A stretch of DNA of 64,000 nucleotides from Melampsora larici-populina 98AG31 (GCF_000204055.1 NW_006768775.1:551222-615221), one strand, 5' to 3'; counted from the first letter of the stretch, positions 32,427 through 45,649 are shown. Notes: a model not told the origin generated them from the letters alone. Numbers and translations: made by a program.

Positions 32427-33348
32427 TATTTGTCATCATTTCTGTCTACTGCATATCTCTTCTAATGAAGATCAAAATCAAACATCAAAATCAAGATCAG
32501 TATCAAATTCCAGGAGCAAGTAAAACAAAATCTCAAGATACGAAAGATTAATGATAATTTTGAATTTCATCAAGTTGAATGAAGTATTAATTCCAATCAG
32601 AAGTTTATTCAATTTTACTCACAAGAGTGGACCAAATTGACCAGGAATGTAAGTCTAGTTCACTATGACATCCTGTGGTAATTGGTTTCTTCAGAATCCT
32701 CAGTTTGTCATCATCGTCTTTTTGCACTTTCTCAAAACTTGTGAAGCTTTCAATGTGTTATATACGATTCTCAATGTCAGCCATGTACAGTGTAACGCTT
32801 CAAACCTCAAAACCTATAAGCTTATGTTTTGTATCCTTTTTATTTTATACCTCGTCTGATCAGGTCTACTTTGATCATTATGTTTTTGTCCAAGTAGTCT
32901 TAAGTGATAGCCCTATGTTTTCTTAAATTCTGTCTCATGTTTGGTCTCGTATGCAAAAGTTTAAAAATCGTGCAATATAGACTTTTGGGATTTTTTAGTG
33001 TTCAACAAGAAAACCAATTGCAGTCTTCGTCTTATCATTTGGATGATGACAATTTAAATATCAAATAGATTGATAACACCAAAGTCAACCAGACAAGCAT
33101 AAGGATCTTGATCTCGTTATCAATTGACCCAACAAATCGAAAATGTAGTTATTATAATATGTAAAAACAAAGATCACAAGGTATCATAAATTAAGAGTAG
33201 AGTGACTATAAACAAGTATAATGATATATCACAACTAACAACGAACTCAAGTATTTATAAACAAACTATCAAATTGTTTTCCCAAAGATCAAAAGGTAAA
33301 ACCCTTCAATTGAGTTCCTGATATTACAAACCCACACTATTTCTTCCT
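32427..33348. other. Convergent intergenic region
   Basis: AT-rich with short uninformative ORFs. It separates the plus-strand DUF7918 gene from the 3' end of the minus-strand Sfi1-like gene and must hold both 3' UTRs. Confidence 0.5.
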
Positions 33349-36300
33349 TTACATCCAATTATTCCTTCTAGCACCATTTCCATTTGGATGAAACCTGCCA
33401 ATTCCGTTAGAGTTTCCTGCAACTTTTCTTAATCCATCCCATAATGGACTTTTCCTGACTTCCTCTTGATTTTCATTCTGATGTTCATTGATTTGTGTTT
33501 GAATTTGTTGATTTAATTGTCTTCTTCTATTTCGATTTCCAAAATTTTCTAGTGCTAATTCAATTTCACTTTCTGTACCACCTTCTGTACTTTCTTCTGA
33601 TTCAGTTGAAATCTCTTCTTCTATCTTTCTTTCTTGTTCTATGATACGATCGATAGATTCAGATTCTGGAAGAGTGATATCACCTACAATCGTTCGATCG
33701 TCTTCGTCTTCTTCAGCTAGTTCTTCTGCTTCTTCTTCAACTAGTTCTTCTGATTCTTCTTCAACTAATTCTTCTGATTCTTGGTCTGGCGATTCTTGTG
33801 GATCCTCTTCCGGAGCTTCTGGTATGGTCTTCTCACTGAAAACTTCTTTAGTAAATCTGATTGTGTTTGTGGGAATATCACCGTCACTACTACTACCACT
33901 GCTACTCAACTCGAGTTGGTGATCATTTTGTATCCTTCCATTTGTCAAAGGATGATGATCATCTTTAAGTTTAGGAGATGGGAATTTAGGACTACCTCCT
34001 TGCCATCTACGTCCACCAGCAAATGCGACTGGACGAGTAAATCGACTGTGTAGAGACGCAGAAGAACAGCACAACACAAGGGGCAAGGATCAGCACAATC
34101 GACTGCAGAAAAAAATTGTAGAGCAACATTTACAAACCTAACAATTCGTGATGCCAAAATCGCCGTACATTTACTCCACCAAACTTTCCATGCTTCTCCA
34201 ACAATCTTTCTACCATCCATATCTTCAGCTTGTCTTCTCATTTTACGTACAGGTACTAAAGTTCTCCAATGTGAAAAGGTGTTGGATTTGATTTGATGTC
34301 GATCAAATTCAATAGCAGGAAGTATCAGTGAATTTTGACGCCAAGTTGTGATTGATCTGCGTTTGGTCTGGATCACATTATTGGTTTTCACACTTAGTTC
34401 CTTGTAGAGTAAAATGTCATTCCAGCCGAAGGTACATGATGTGGATAAATAGAATCAGAAGCAGGATGAGTTGATATTCGATGATTATTCGCGTCAGAGC
34501 TCTCAGCCAGCTTTCTGGTTCATTACCATAGATCGTTATGGCATATGAGATGATGTTTGGTGTAAAACAAGAAAACTCACTTGAGACATTAAATCTCTCT
34601 GCACATAGGCATCAATCCATCGTTCCCAAAAATTCCGAATAGTAGCTTGACGTTGTTCGTCAAGCCAATTTTCCAATTGTTCTTTTCGTAACTTTGAATC
34701 CATGGCTTTCACCCTCCAAAACTCAAGCATCGCATCTCTTTGTTCTACGTAAACATAATCTATAGTCAATAAGAAAGGACAGATCCGGGAGAGCTGATCA
34801 ACAAGTACTCACCAATTCTTTGGATTTCTGCGAATCCTTTGGCTAGATCTCCAAGCCGTTGGATTTCTTTGAATTTTGCTACCCATATATCAAACCGTGA
34901 GCTAATTTGTTTGTATCGGATCAAATACCAAATACGTCAGTCATGATGGAATCTTGCAGAAACACCGAGTTGAGTTGATCTGATCATGCTTACCTCAGTA
35001 GATCGACTGCAAATTCCCTTGCAACTTGTATCAGCTGACCACGTAATCGTACCACTTTCGACACCCATATCGACATCACGAAAGTTTTATGGTGCTAAAA
35101 AATGACAAATTATCAGACATCATAGGTAGAATACCGCGGGACATCAATGAAAGGATCATTACCCGATCCAATTTCAGCTGAAAGTTTGCAATTAGAGTTT
35201 TCTCCCATCTTTGCCTTCGCATTTTTCTCGTCCATTCTATTCAAAGATCAAATATGTCAGAAGAAGTAAACCAGAATCCTTATCTTTTGCTGATGAGATA
35301 TTGAAGGAATGAAAAGAGCGTACCCTCAAATGTATCTTTCATCGTCACCACCTTGCGTCGCTTGACCCATTTAAGGATCTTTCCTCTTCGGTAACGTTTC
35401 AACCAAATACCTAGGAACCGTTCGCTTAAGAGCGTATCACGAGTCATGGCCGCCTTTTTCTGTCTATCACACTGCCGTCTGACATTTGTTTGCCATTGAT
35501 CGAGACAGAGCTTCCGAAGTTTTGATTGGTGATGTCGATTCGCCAGTGGAAGAAGGGTTTGTTGATAGTGCAGGAAACGTAGATGCCATTGTCGAATGAT
35601 CAAAGACTGTTGACGTCGTTGAAGCTTTTGTTCCAAGACTTGTCCAGCACCTGTTCATTGAAAATCAGTCCGCTTGAGATTTATACCTGATCAAGTTTGA
35701 ATTATAAACACTAATTTCAAACGGTGATAGTATACACATACCTTGAAGTACAAATCGAACGCAATGAAGTTTACGACTCCAGCAATCCATCGTATTCCTT
35801 GACACCCTTGAGGATTGTATTCGTCTGAGCAGTGCACCTCTTTCTATGATCATCCATCGATTCATCATTCTACTCAATAAATTCTCATCCCTAATTAAAA
35901 TGATACGATTCGCTCGCTTCTCAAGCCGCTAAGACAATACCACTAGAAAAGTCAGTCAGGTCGTGTAAACGGCTACGAGCTCGAAGCTACCAGAGCAGTA
36001 CATCCCATTGGAAAAAAACAGATCAGGTAAATGTCTCTCACATTCAATTTAGAGAGATGCCGCCTCCATGCTGTCAACCATCTCTGTCCCGTAGAGTTTT
36101 GTGAGAATTGTCTAGATTGTCGATCCCAAAGGCTGAATCGAGTAGTTCAGATCAGCGACAGAGATACCTCGACTTTTCATTCTTGGATCTAGCAGACTAT
36201 CACTCACGCCATCTGATGCCATTTACGCATAAAACCAGTCAAAAGTCGTGATTCATGACGACAGACCAAAGTCCGCTCCTGAATTTTCCACTGGGTCCTC

Positions 36301-37583
36301 GCTCGCCATCGTGCAATCTGCCGCCTTGTCTCAGCTTTAGTTTTGATATCTATCAGGAATGCATCGGCTAAGTTGCTAGCACGACGAAGTTTTGAGACGC
36401 GAGCTAGCCAGTGAGTAAGTGCTTGATGTCTGAGTAGATCAGCCCGAGTACGTTCCGCTCGCGCGGCTCGTGCTTTCAGCCACCATAGCTGAAAAGATCC
36501 GTTCGAAATTAAGTTAGTCAGGTATTAAAATTAACACGCGTCTGAATAAGGCAGTGGGACCTACGGCTATTGCTTCACCAACCCATTTTTGCTGCTGATG
36601 TTGGAGGTGATCAGCAGCAAGTTGGGCAAGATACTGTTTCCACCGTTTATGTCGACTTTCCTCTGTTGCCTCACGCCATTTTGTAAGCGTAGCAAATTTC
36701 ATCCTTGAGTTCCATATTAAGTATGTGTATAGAAGACAAATCAGTTTCTATTGATGAAGGAAAGACGCGTAAATGCACCTTACCTAGTTCGAGCTACACC
36801 TTCTACCATCCTTACTTCTCGTCGCCTTTTACCTACTTTTGCACGCCATCTTCTCCACATCCTTCCAGAGACAAGCAGGGTATGTGCACGTTCCACTTCA
36901 GTCAAAGTGAGTGTGAACCGGCGGGTACGAAGGCTCCATAGATGAAGTGTCCGAATTCGAAGATGTTCTGAACGAAATTGATCGGAAAGCGCGTCAAGAG
37001 GATCTAGAAGTTTAGAACTCGGAGATGATCGGGATTGGAACCGGTCAATTACGTTGGGAGTTGATTGAATTGATGGTCGTGGTTGGAACCGGTCAATTAC
37101 ATTGGGAGTTGATTGAATTGGAAAAAGCGATCCTCTCCGTAATGAGGGAGATGAAATGAGAGGTGATCGAGTAGGCGCGATGATGGTAGTGGTGCCCTCT
37201 TCTTCTTGATCGGAATGCTCCGTTCCATTGGGTTGACTAGGCGCGATTGAACTGAATGATCCCTCTGGTAGTTCACTTTCTTCAAACAAGCCTTGATCTA
37301 CACAAACGCGAGACCATTTTTCACTCCAATCTGTACCGGAAACAAGACTGAGTTTGAGTAAAAGTGAATAAAACCGATCATCCAGACGTGGGTCAAGTTG
37401 ATGAAGTGCCAAAACACGCTGATATGGATCCAGGAGAGCACTGAAGATACTAGAACCCGGTGGTGCTTGCAAGATGATCTCGTTTAAGATTTCAGCATCT
37501 CTTGGTGATACAATTGGAAAGGATGGTCTTGAACTTGAAGCTGATGATGAAGCTGATGAATTAATTGAAAAACTAAAAACCAT
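33349..37583 (-). CDS. Sfi1-like centrin-binding spindle pole body protein
   Basis: Twelve exons: 36784-37583, 36565-36703, 36208-36488, 36042-36132, 35742-35928, 35324-35650, 35163-35236, 34994-35094, 34813-34901, 34581-34759, 34138-34400 and 33349-34045, giving 1075 aa. Every junction is GT-AG and keeps frame. The N-terminal region (about 1-240) is Ser/Pro-rich with a short duplicated IQSTPNVIDRFQ motif. The central about 600 residues consist of Trp-bearing helical repeats (LTKWREATEES, QRWLTAWRRH, IRQWHLRFLHYQ, LEFWRVKAMD, RNFWERWIDAY, FSHWRTLV), the pattern of Sfi1, whose repeats each bind one centrin and build the half-bridge for spindle pole duplication. The C-terminus has a Glu-rich stretch with repeated EELVEEE. 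Assignment is by repeat pattern; no search was possible. Confidence 0.85.
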
Positions 37584-38731
37584 GTTCTCTTCCTCAGAAA
37601 TGTTGAAGTGGTCAACAGTCAGTCAAGTACAACAACATTTGGTCAACTGTCAACACACAGATACATATGTACACAGATATATGCGGGTCACGAGTTTCGC
37701 AAAGTCCGCAGCATCCAGATAACACTCAAAATTCTCAATTCTGTATTTGGAAAGACGTGTCTCCTTGGATCATATGTACCCAGAAGCACACAGCTCAACC
37801 AAAGCTAGCATGCAGTTGATCTTATGCAAAAGGAATATGTATTCTTATTATTTGTATGCGCTGATTTACTTGATCAATTTCCAGCCTTGCCCCACAGAGA
37901 TCCATATACCTGATACTACACAAAACCCAACCCAACCTTTATGGGGCTTGGAAGGAACATCTGTTAGCATATTTCAGCATACCTTGGTTCCATGCTTTTT
38001 ATGTCTCCATCACCAGTAATGGTGGGTGCGCAAAGGATTCAGGGAGTCCTCTTTGTTAGCTTGACCAAACTCTCATAACCCCTTGGGAAGAGTATTGAAA
38101 ATTCTCTATTTGTTAGAGTCAGTACATATGTAGATAGGATATTCAGGGCGTAATCAAAATCACCACAGGTTGTTTTCCTTTCCACAGCCAACAGATACCT
38201 GGTATCAAATAAAGATTGCACAGCAAAGCATGGTATCTCCACTTGATCGCCATTGAATTCAAATGCAATTCAAACATCACAAAGCAAAGCTAGGTTCATC
38301 TCCTCCAGTGACCTATAATGTGCTGTAAGTTCTTCTAACAGAAGGTAGATGTGGGTGTTTGATTGATAAAGTAAGTAGTGTTGGCAAACATAAAAGAAGC
38401 AAAATTGAAGATATAAATGATGTTGATGTCATTAGCAAAACAAGAAAAGACAAGCGGACATGATGAAAGAAAAGATGGACATAAATGATATGATAATCAG
38501 AGACACATGAATCAGGAGGAAATACTTTACACCAACCATTTGAATAATTTTCATTCATGTTTCATCTAAAATTATATATACTATTTCGGTTATATTTCAC
38601 TTTATCTGACATATGTTATGTCTGATTGAACACAAGTCTTAGTCTTACTGTAATTTTCAATTCAACTACATTTAAGTTTTCTCATATCCTTTTATCTTGT
38701 TTCTCATTTTGTAGGTCAGCACCTTCCCCAA
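37584..38731. other. Intergenic DNA upstream of the Sfi1-like gene
   Basis: No gene seen. The first few hundred bases should hold its promoter. Confidence 0.45.
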
Positions 38732-38839
38732 TACAGTCGACTCTTGATGTAAGCATATCGATGGTCAACAGATACACCTTGCCTATATTGCGCGATGCAT
38801 AATTTTAAAAGCATAATACAGTCAACTCTTGATGTAAGC
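38732..38839. repeat. Two direct copies of a pogo-like terminal motif
   Basis: TACAGTCGACTCTTGATGTA (continuing AGC) at 38732-38754 and TACAGTCAACTCTTGATGTA (continuing AGC) at 38817-38839 differ at one base and lie in the same orientation, 85 bp apart. The sequence resembles the TA-flanked terminal repeats of fungal pogo/Tigger-type Tc1-mariner elements. No transposase or inverted partner was found nearby, so these look like nested or deleted remnants. Confidence 0.5.
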
Positions 38840-38869
38840 AAGCTCGACGTAGAACAGTTTCTGGAAATC

Positions 38870-39030
38870 AAAATTGCGCTTCTTGCATGAGTGAGTGGGA
38901 CCATCTACATAATTCACCAGAATAATCTTTGAGAGAAGGTCCAACTTCTCAAATTTGGATTTCAGAGGTTGTCTTCCAACAAGTAGATAAAAGTCTGGAT
39001 CCTTGAAATCTATTTCTTGGACACATCTGC
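38870..39030 (-). pseudogene. Decayed paralogue of the 696-aa secreted protein (C-terminal piece)
   Basis: The minus frame reading QEIDFKDPDFYLLVGRQPLK and continuing SKFEKL aligns with KELKSKDHDFHLTVEGEPLK continuing FKLGKI in the last exon of the gene at 39923-42289, with about 12 identities over 26 positions. The rest of the gene is not recognisable. It lies directly downstream of the intact gene in the same orientation, suggesting an old tandem duplication. Confidence 0.55.
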
Positions 39031-39130
39031 AATAATGTGGAATTCTATATACAGGAACAGCACTAGTCAAGGTGCACGAGTGCCCAAGAGCCAGGATCTC
39101 TCTAGCACTAGTGATTATTGCTAACCCCAA

Positions 39131-39922
39131 GCCTAGCTCAGTAAAACATCAGAACAACACTCCAAATAGAAATGAAACAGAGATACAATCAAAATATAAA
39201 GAAAAGAGATAGTTCATGAGGAAGTAAATGAAATGAAAACAGTTAACACTAGGCACAGTTTAAAAACTTGAGTGTCACACTGACATGCTCAAACAAAAGA
39301 CATCTTGTAGAGAGTGAATCCAAGCTTCAAATGAGTTTAGGTGCCATGCACAGGAAGTCCTTTTTGAGTTCCTCAGGCAGTGAGACCATTAGACATAGGA
39401 AGTCTGATCTCCCTTCCTGAGACTAAAGGGGTGCTGGCATTTTACACAAAGAAACTGAATAAGAAAATTTTCCAAACCTCTCTGTGGGCATATGTTGATG
39501 TGGGACAGTAAAATGCACACTGTGAGGCCTAACTCATAGAACCAACAGAACAAGCCCCCAATTGAGATTGAAACAGAGATATTTGGATAGAACAAAAAGA
39601 GACATGTGAGGAAAGAAAAGAAACAAAAACAAAAACAAAACCACAAGTACAATTTAAAGCAATTGATAATTACACCTGCCACACTTGTGTGGTGTAACCT
39701 TACATAATCATATCTTGGCTTCATCCTCTTCTTTGATAAATCATCATCTCTTGCCCTTGTACAAGTGGGCACAGAAAAGATATGACACCCTCAGGGCCCA
39801 AAGATCACTACAGTGTGTGTAGTATGAGCCAGTCTAGCCCTGGGGGTGACCCATACTTTCTGTGTCTGCTTGTACATTGAGTTCCTCAACTTGGAAGATC
39901 TATTGTATGATTTTGATGAACT
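39131..39922. other. Intergenic DNA with a diverged duplication
   Basis: About 39150-39260 and 39540-39670 share words in the same order (GAACAA...CC, TTGAAACAGAGATA, AAAAAGAGA, then CACAGTTTAAA or TACAATTTAAAG), consistent with an old local duplication. No gene seen. Confidence 0.4.
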
Positions 39923-42289
39923 TCAATCAAAAAGATCTTCAATGTCTGACTCTAAGGAATGAACTTTTCTCATGAATGAGGGAGACGGCAAAGACCATGA
40001 TGGGAATTCTCCTGAATTCTCTTTGAGATAAGGTCTAGCTTCCTGATTTTTGACATTAAATCTGATCTTTCCCAATTTGAATTTCAGAGGTTCTCCTTCA
40101 ACAGTCAAATGGAAATCATGATCTTTGGATTTCAATTCTTTCGCCATATCTTCAATTGCCGTGTAATCTTGCTGGTTTCCATTGAGTTGAATAGCTTTGA
40201 AAATCTATCATGAGTTGTGATAGACATCAATAAAAATGATCTGCACTGTCCAAGAAAGTAGAAACTCTATCACTCACATTCTCAGCTTTCTGCAGAAAGC
40301 CATCAAAGCGGGAAGCCACAATATGAAGACTCCCTTCTTCATGAGATGTAGATTTTCTTGCAGTTCTGAGAAGTTTGGCGGCTTTCTGGATAGTTGTTCT
40401 AAATACAACGGAATCTTTCATCTTCCTCACAAAATCTTGTGCACATCCAGACTCAAAATTGACTAGGTAGTAGATGAATTCAAGGCTCATTTCATAAACC
40501 TCATGAACTGAAGCAGCTTTCTGGGCCCCTTGCAAATTCTTCATGGCTTGATCATAGTAGTCATTCTTCACAACTCCCTTGCTTGTAGGCGGCCAATTTC
40601 GAAGAGAAGTCCTTAGGTCTTTGATATTTTGTTCCTTGGAGTTTTGCATCTTGTTCATTAACTGGTAGAGCACAGACTTTTGAAGGTAGTCGGGATCTGA
40701 AGATTTTTGTGAGATCATAATGATGAGAACAGGTGACATTGTGATAATGGGAAAAGTGCTTACTTTTAACCGGCAGCATCCATTGATATTCGCCAAATTT
40801 GAAGTCAGCATCTGGGACTCTGCCATACGGATATAATTGGGACCAGTCGCGCAATGAGTGCTTAGGTCTGAATTGTTCTGGGTACCTTTGAATGGATTCT
40901 TGGAGTTCAGCTTCCTGACAAGGAAATATGAGATGAAATGCAGCCAAAAAATTATGATGTTCAAGGGTAGATCTTTCATTTTCTTGAGAGTGAATGTGGC
41001 TGTAAACACGATTTAACAGTTCATCGCCACCAGCTTCGGAGGTCTTTCCTAAGGTCTGTTCTTCGTGCCAACCCTCTATCATTCTAACATACTCGTGTGA
41101 CTCGTCAACTTCTGGTCGAAATTTCAAATATTCAATCATGTCTTTCTTTGCAAAAGGGAAGTGGATCTTTCTGAAGAAGGAATAATCTTGTAGCAGAGTG
41201 ATGAAAATCTTTTGAGCTTGAGATGAATGATTTAGTATATGTTGAAATATAGCTTTAGAATAATCTCCTTCCCATTCACCTAGGTTGGTATTCTTGAAGA
41301 AGTATTTGAAATCATTGATAAGCTGTGATAATTCCCTTTCATTATCGGGTAGTTGACTTTTCAGTAAATGTTTCGAGATGGGCTCATAGATTGTGGTCAA
41401 CAAACACGGATATTTTGCGTCCTTTGTCGAGTCGTAATGCCCAAGTAACGCGGCCCGCTGAAGGAGCTCCTCCAATCCTACAGATCAATCACCAGTCTCA
41501 GACTCTATCCTGTAAACAACAGTATCCTCTCAGGAACAAATGGCTTACCTTTACTGGACTCTTCTGCTGAAATATGCTCTTCTCCTAGCCAAAGCGACTC
41601 AAATCTCTTTGTCATACAAAATTCGAAGTCTAAAATCAAATTAACAGTTTCAACTTATTCTGCTAATGGAGAATAATTTGTACGACAGACTAACTCGCAG
41701 CAGCTTGGATCTCTAGAACCACTTGATTACTCCAGGGCATTTTTGAAAACTCTGCTTCTTCTGTCATTTGTTGATCTTCGGGTTCTGGCGGCAGGTACCT
41801 TGAAATTGCAGCCAATATCCCCACGATCCAAGATCTTTCCTTTTCATTGCAACCTACTTCAGAATGGAAAGACCTTACAGCTAGTCTGATACAGTCATCC
41901 ACTGTGGCTTTATTACCTTCAAGCCAACTGCCCCACAGCTCTGGAGTCGGGTTCAGCGTTGAGACGAGCGACATCACCTTGTCGGCTAGATATTTTACGG
42001 TCTCATTGTTGGTTTCCGCCTTGACTACTTCACTTTTGCGGAAGAAAGCTGCGTATGGTGTGATTTTGATTGGCGATGGAAGTTTGTTCACCCCTTTGAT
42101 GGTATCAGTTACTTCTGAAGAAGTGTGATCTGGTACAAAACTGGATTTATCCACCAATTGGGGTACGAAAAGATTTTCGACTAATGTTTTGGTGTGATCA
42201 ATGTCTGTTGAATGGGTCGGGCCACATTGAACAAATAAGGCTGGAAAGAGATGTAATGCGAATAATACGGAGGAAAAACCAGACATCAT
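39923..42289 (-). CDS. Large predicted secreted protein, family unknown
   Basis: Five exons: 41695-42289, 41549-41629, 40764-41477, 40278-40696 and 39923-40204, giving 696 aa; all junctions are GT-AG and in frame. The start has two adjacent Met codons followed by a clear signal peptide (SGFSSVLFALHLFPALFVQ then CGPTHS). No transmembrane segment follows, so secretion is predicted. The body is mostly helical-looking and charged, with tryptophans (LWGSWLEGN, WPPTSKGVV) and few cysteines. The C-terminus is acidic. I do not recognise a catalytic motif. A decayed relative lies about 0.9 kb downstream, so the family has duplicated locally. In a rust this would be a secreted-effector or apoplastic candidate; that is inference. 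Confidence 0.75.
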
Positions 42290-43577
42290 CTCGTCTCCTT
42301 TTGGAGGCTCTTGCGTGTTGGAGAACTAAAGATTGTGTGAGACTAGCCTACTTATAATCACATTGGAAGTTTCAGGATCAGCATGAATGATGAAGCTGCT
42401 CCTCGCAGAGATGAATGGCGCGCGTCACGCCTTGCAGAGTTGTAAAATCGATGCTCATCTAAAGTAAAGCGGTAGCGCAGCATTTAACAGGTAAGTATTG
42501 ACTTCATATTCAAGGCTTTTCAGTTGAAAATGCTGTGTAAGTTTTCTGACAGGAAAATTGGTCGTAAACGCTTGGGAGCTTGTGAGCAAGTCGAGTATGT
42601 ACATATGACTATGTGTGTATCATTGATTTCAGAATCTGAAAATGGCCTTTTTGTGGGGCCAATTAAGCTGCGTATTCGGGGTCTAGGTTTGAGTGAGACT
42701 CGGAGTCAAACCATTCAGAGAGCATACTGTTGGCTCATTGGAAAGACCAACCTCTTGTGCGGCACCTTCAAGTATGTACCAGCCTCTTCAAATACACACA
42801 TTTGAATGGGCCATATAGATTATGAATGTAGTTGAAGGGGCTGGCAAGTACGGGAGGTGTCACTACGTAAGGCTGGCATTACGATTTTCTTGACAAGACC
42901 TGCGGTGGCAACCCCGATGATTTCAAGCTAGTCAAGCAATTGATAAGTAGCGCCAGGGCACCGTGCCAGAAAGAATTTCTAGGCAATGTGTGCTGGGAAC
43001 AATCTACTTCATATCAAACCAGGAAGAGAAGACTTTTGAAGTAGGGACAGGTTCCTGGTTTAATGCCTCATGTCCAAAATATCTGCCAAGAATTCTGATA
43101 TATCATAATCATTCCGTATGTATCGTAAAAACTTTCATCAACATTTTTCCTTTTAAATAGATCTATCTACAAAATATCCTATTTTTTTCTTTCCTTCCTT
43201 GGATACAGTTGAAGACAAATAACGGAAAAAATTGATAATTTAGTACAGGTTAACAAAACAAGAAAACATATACATTTGTTTGATAATTGCCAAGAAAAGA
43301 TAAATAAGACGAGAATAGAATAAAAACCCGAGCTGATAACAAAAACCTCTTGAGGTATTTTTAAGGTTACGATAGTTTAAATAATTTGATTTTGCTGATT
43401 TGCGAAAAGTTTTTCGTATGTTTTTTGGGGGATAACGACTGCAGCGTATTTGTACCATTTCTTGATTTTCATATTTTGAACAAGCTGCATACTTTTGCGT
43501 GATTTTTTTTACAATGCAGTGGACGGACTCTTCAATTCACTTCTCGATCGACGAAAACGGGAATAATTTAAGATCTT
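42290..43577. other. Intergenic DNA
   Basis: No gene seen. Short ORFs on both strands lack motifs. It includes the promoter of the secreted-protein gene and the 3' region of the C2H2 gene. Confidence 0.45.
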
Positions 43578-44648
43578 TTAATAAAACGATCTGTTTGAAG
43601 AGGAGGTTAGATGATGATGATGTTGTGCTCGATAATGAGTCTTTGCATGACGTTTAGCGTTCGAAGCTGTGGTAAAAGCTTTTTCACAACCGGCCTAGTA
43701 GGAACAGAAGCGATGGATATGTTAGTTGTGTGATATCGTTATGAAACATAAAAAAGGTTGACTCACGAGCGGACATGCGTAAGGTCGCTCTCCAGTGTGG
43801 GTAACTAAACAAAAAATCAAAACAAGGATCAACGACGCCGGCTCGATACCGGAGAATCTTTTTGATCGGACATACTTTGATGTTGTGTGAGTGTCTATAT
43901 AAAACACAAGAAGGTGACATGATAAGTAAAGTTGTAGATTGTTGATCAAACATGGCATTCAGATTTCAGAGATCTGACTGTACTGACCGTTTGTCTTTGA
44001 AAGGCCCGTCCACAAGTTTGGCAACTGGAATACATTTCGCGGTAAGTTTTGAGAAGCATGCGAAAAATGAAAGGAGGAAGTCACGTACGTGTATTTTTTA
44101 ACAGGAGGCGGAGAACTCTGAGAGCCAGAAACTGATGGGGACGTCGAGCTAGATGATGATTGTCGAGAGAGTGACAAACTCCAAAGTGATGAATTCTCAA
44201 GCGGCGAGTTAAAAGACGAACTGCTCGTCGTTACACTCGGACTCTTCTCAAATCCTAGAGGCCCAGTTGGATAAGGAACTTGTAAATGGTAAAGTTGATC
44301 CTGCGGGTAGGGCGTAGGTTCGTATGGTAGCGCTGGTGGTTCGAGAGTGTAGTAATCGGCCGCTGGCCATTGAGGTTGACTCATCGATAATGTGCTAGCT
44401 TCAAGCTCCATGTTGGGGTGCGCAGGATGAGGCTCCCAATAATTAGCCCAATCTGGGTCACAGCTTGCCAAAAGCGCGGAAAAGTTTTCAGATGATGGCA
44501 CGGCGGTGTCGAAATTGTGAGCCGACATCATCCTTGGTGCATGCATATCAACTGGGAACATTTGGTGTGGCGGTGTGGTCCAAGCAGCCTGCGCTGGAAT
44601 TACTGTGTCGTTCGGGGTAGATGGATCGAAGGGTATGTAGGACTCCAT
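43578..44648 (-). CDS. Two-finger C2H2 zinc-finger transcription factor
   Basis: Five exons: 44089-44648, 43988-44024, 43876-43894 (19-nt microexon), 43767-43804 and 43578-43694, giving 256 aa. The finger region only appears after splicing: finger 1 is C188-x2-C191-x12-H204-x3-H208, then the classical TGERPYA linker, and finger 2 is C216-x4-C221-x12-H234-x3-H238. The exact spacing in both fingers validates the four introns. The N-terminal 186 residues are Pro/Ser/Tyr-rich and disordered, with a poly-Ser stretch (SRQSSSSSTSPSVSGSQSS) just before the fingers, typical of fungal activators. The C-terminus has a run of four histidines. The pair of closely spaced fingers near the C-terminus resembles fungal stress/nutrient regulators; target genes are unknown. 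Nuclear location is expected. Confidence 0.88.
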
Positions 44649-45649
44649 TTCGTTTAGCTAGGGTGAAAGCGGCGGTAAGAGGCGTTTGCTGGATCGCAAT
44701 AAAAAACTGAAATCAAGATAAGGCCTTGGGTTCCGGTATGATTCAAGAAACTATGTCGATGAAATAAGTGACTGTATATAGAACAGGGGGATAAATGTGA
44801 GGTGCTTCGCAGCTAAACCGCTTACAAAATGTTGCTACAAAATCACTACAGAAAGTATCATATACGGATATACTGATTGAGATGATTGATCCTAGTGCTC
44901 CTACTGTCTCTGACAGAGGAGTTGTAAGGAAACCGGGTTGCAAGGATCTATAATCGACTCAACAAAAAAAATATCCCTCAGGTTAATTTACTGGGATTAA
45001 TTTTGGGATGATGGATAGATAGTGCAGAGGATGCGTTGAACAGGACGTAGGAGGATGTGCAAAGAACGGTGAGAGGAAGGATGAAAAATAGTGAGATGGG
45101 CTGGTTTTAAGTCATGATGGTAGGATATAGATCGCATCACGAACCCAAAAATGGCACACAGTCTCCCACCCTCCAAGCTGAAATGCACGTTGTTTGGCTC
45201 ATGGTTGACTTTACAACCTAGCAGAGCTAGATACCATTATTGACCACGCGATCGGTCGAAAATGACATCAACCAAGGTTCACCGGGGTGGTATGCCAAAG
45301 GTTGGAAGTGAAGGGCGGAATCTTGGGGACCGAGTTATTCTACAGAGACTTGGTCACTAAGAGGATGCGTTCATTGATGATCTTTCTGCTAGTGATGACG
45401 GATCCTCGTCGGTGTGCACGAAGTCTTATGAATAGAAAAACCCATAAATCGAACTTCGAAGGAATCGCGACTATGAGACCTAAATTCAATCCCGCATGCC
45501 ATTAATTCTTGAAGTCTAGTTTACATAGTCTGTATGATTATATCCTAAATGAAACACAGCTCTGGTCTCTCTTGATAAACATCTCGAAATTTCTTCTATA
45601 CGTGGGAGGAGATGATGGCTCAGGCTCACAATCACAAGATCTAATTTGA
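44649..45649. other. Upstream region of the C2H2 gene
   Basis: No gene seen. Contains the promoter of the C2H2 gene; the left end of the retroelement follows. Confidence 0.45.

Noticed and set aside
33641..33922. Ser-rich plus ORF
   Set aside because: Antisense of the Glu-rich tail of the Sfi1-like gene.
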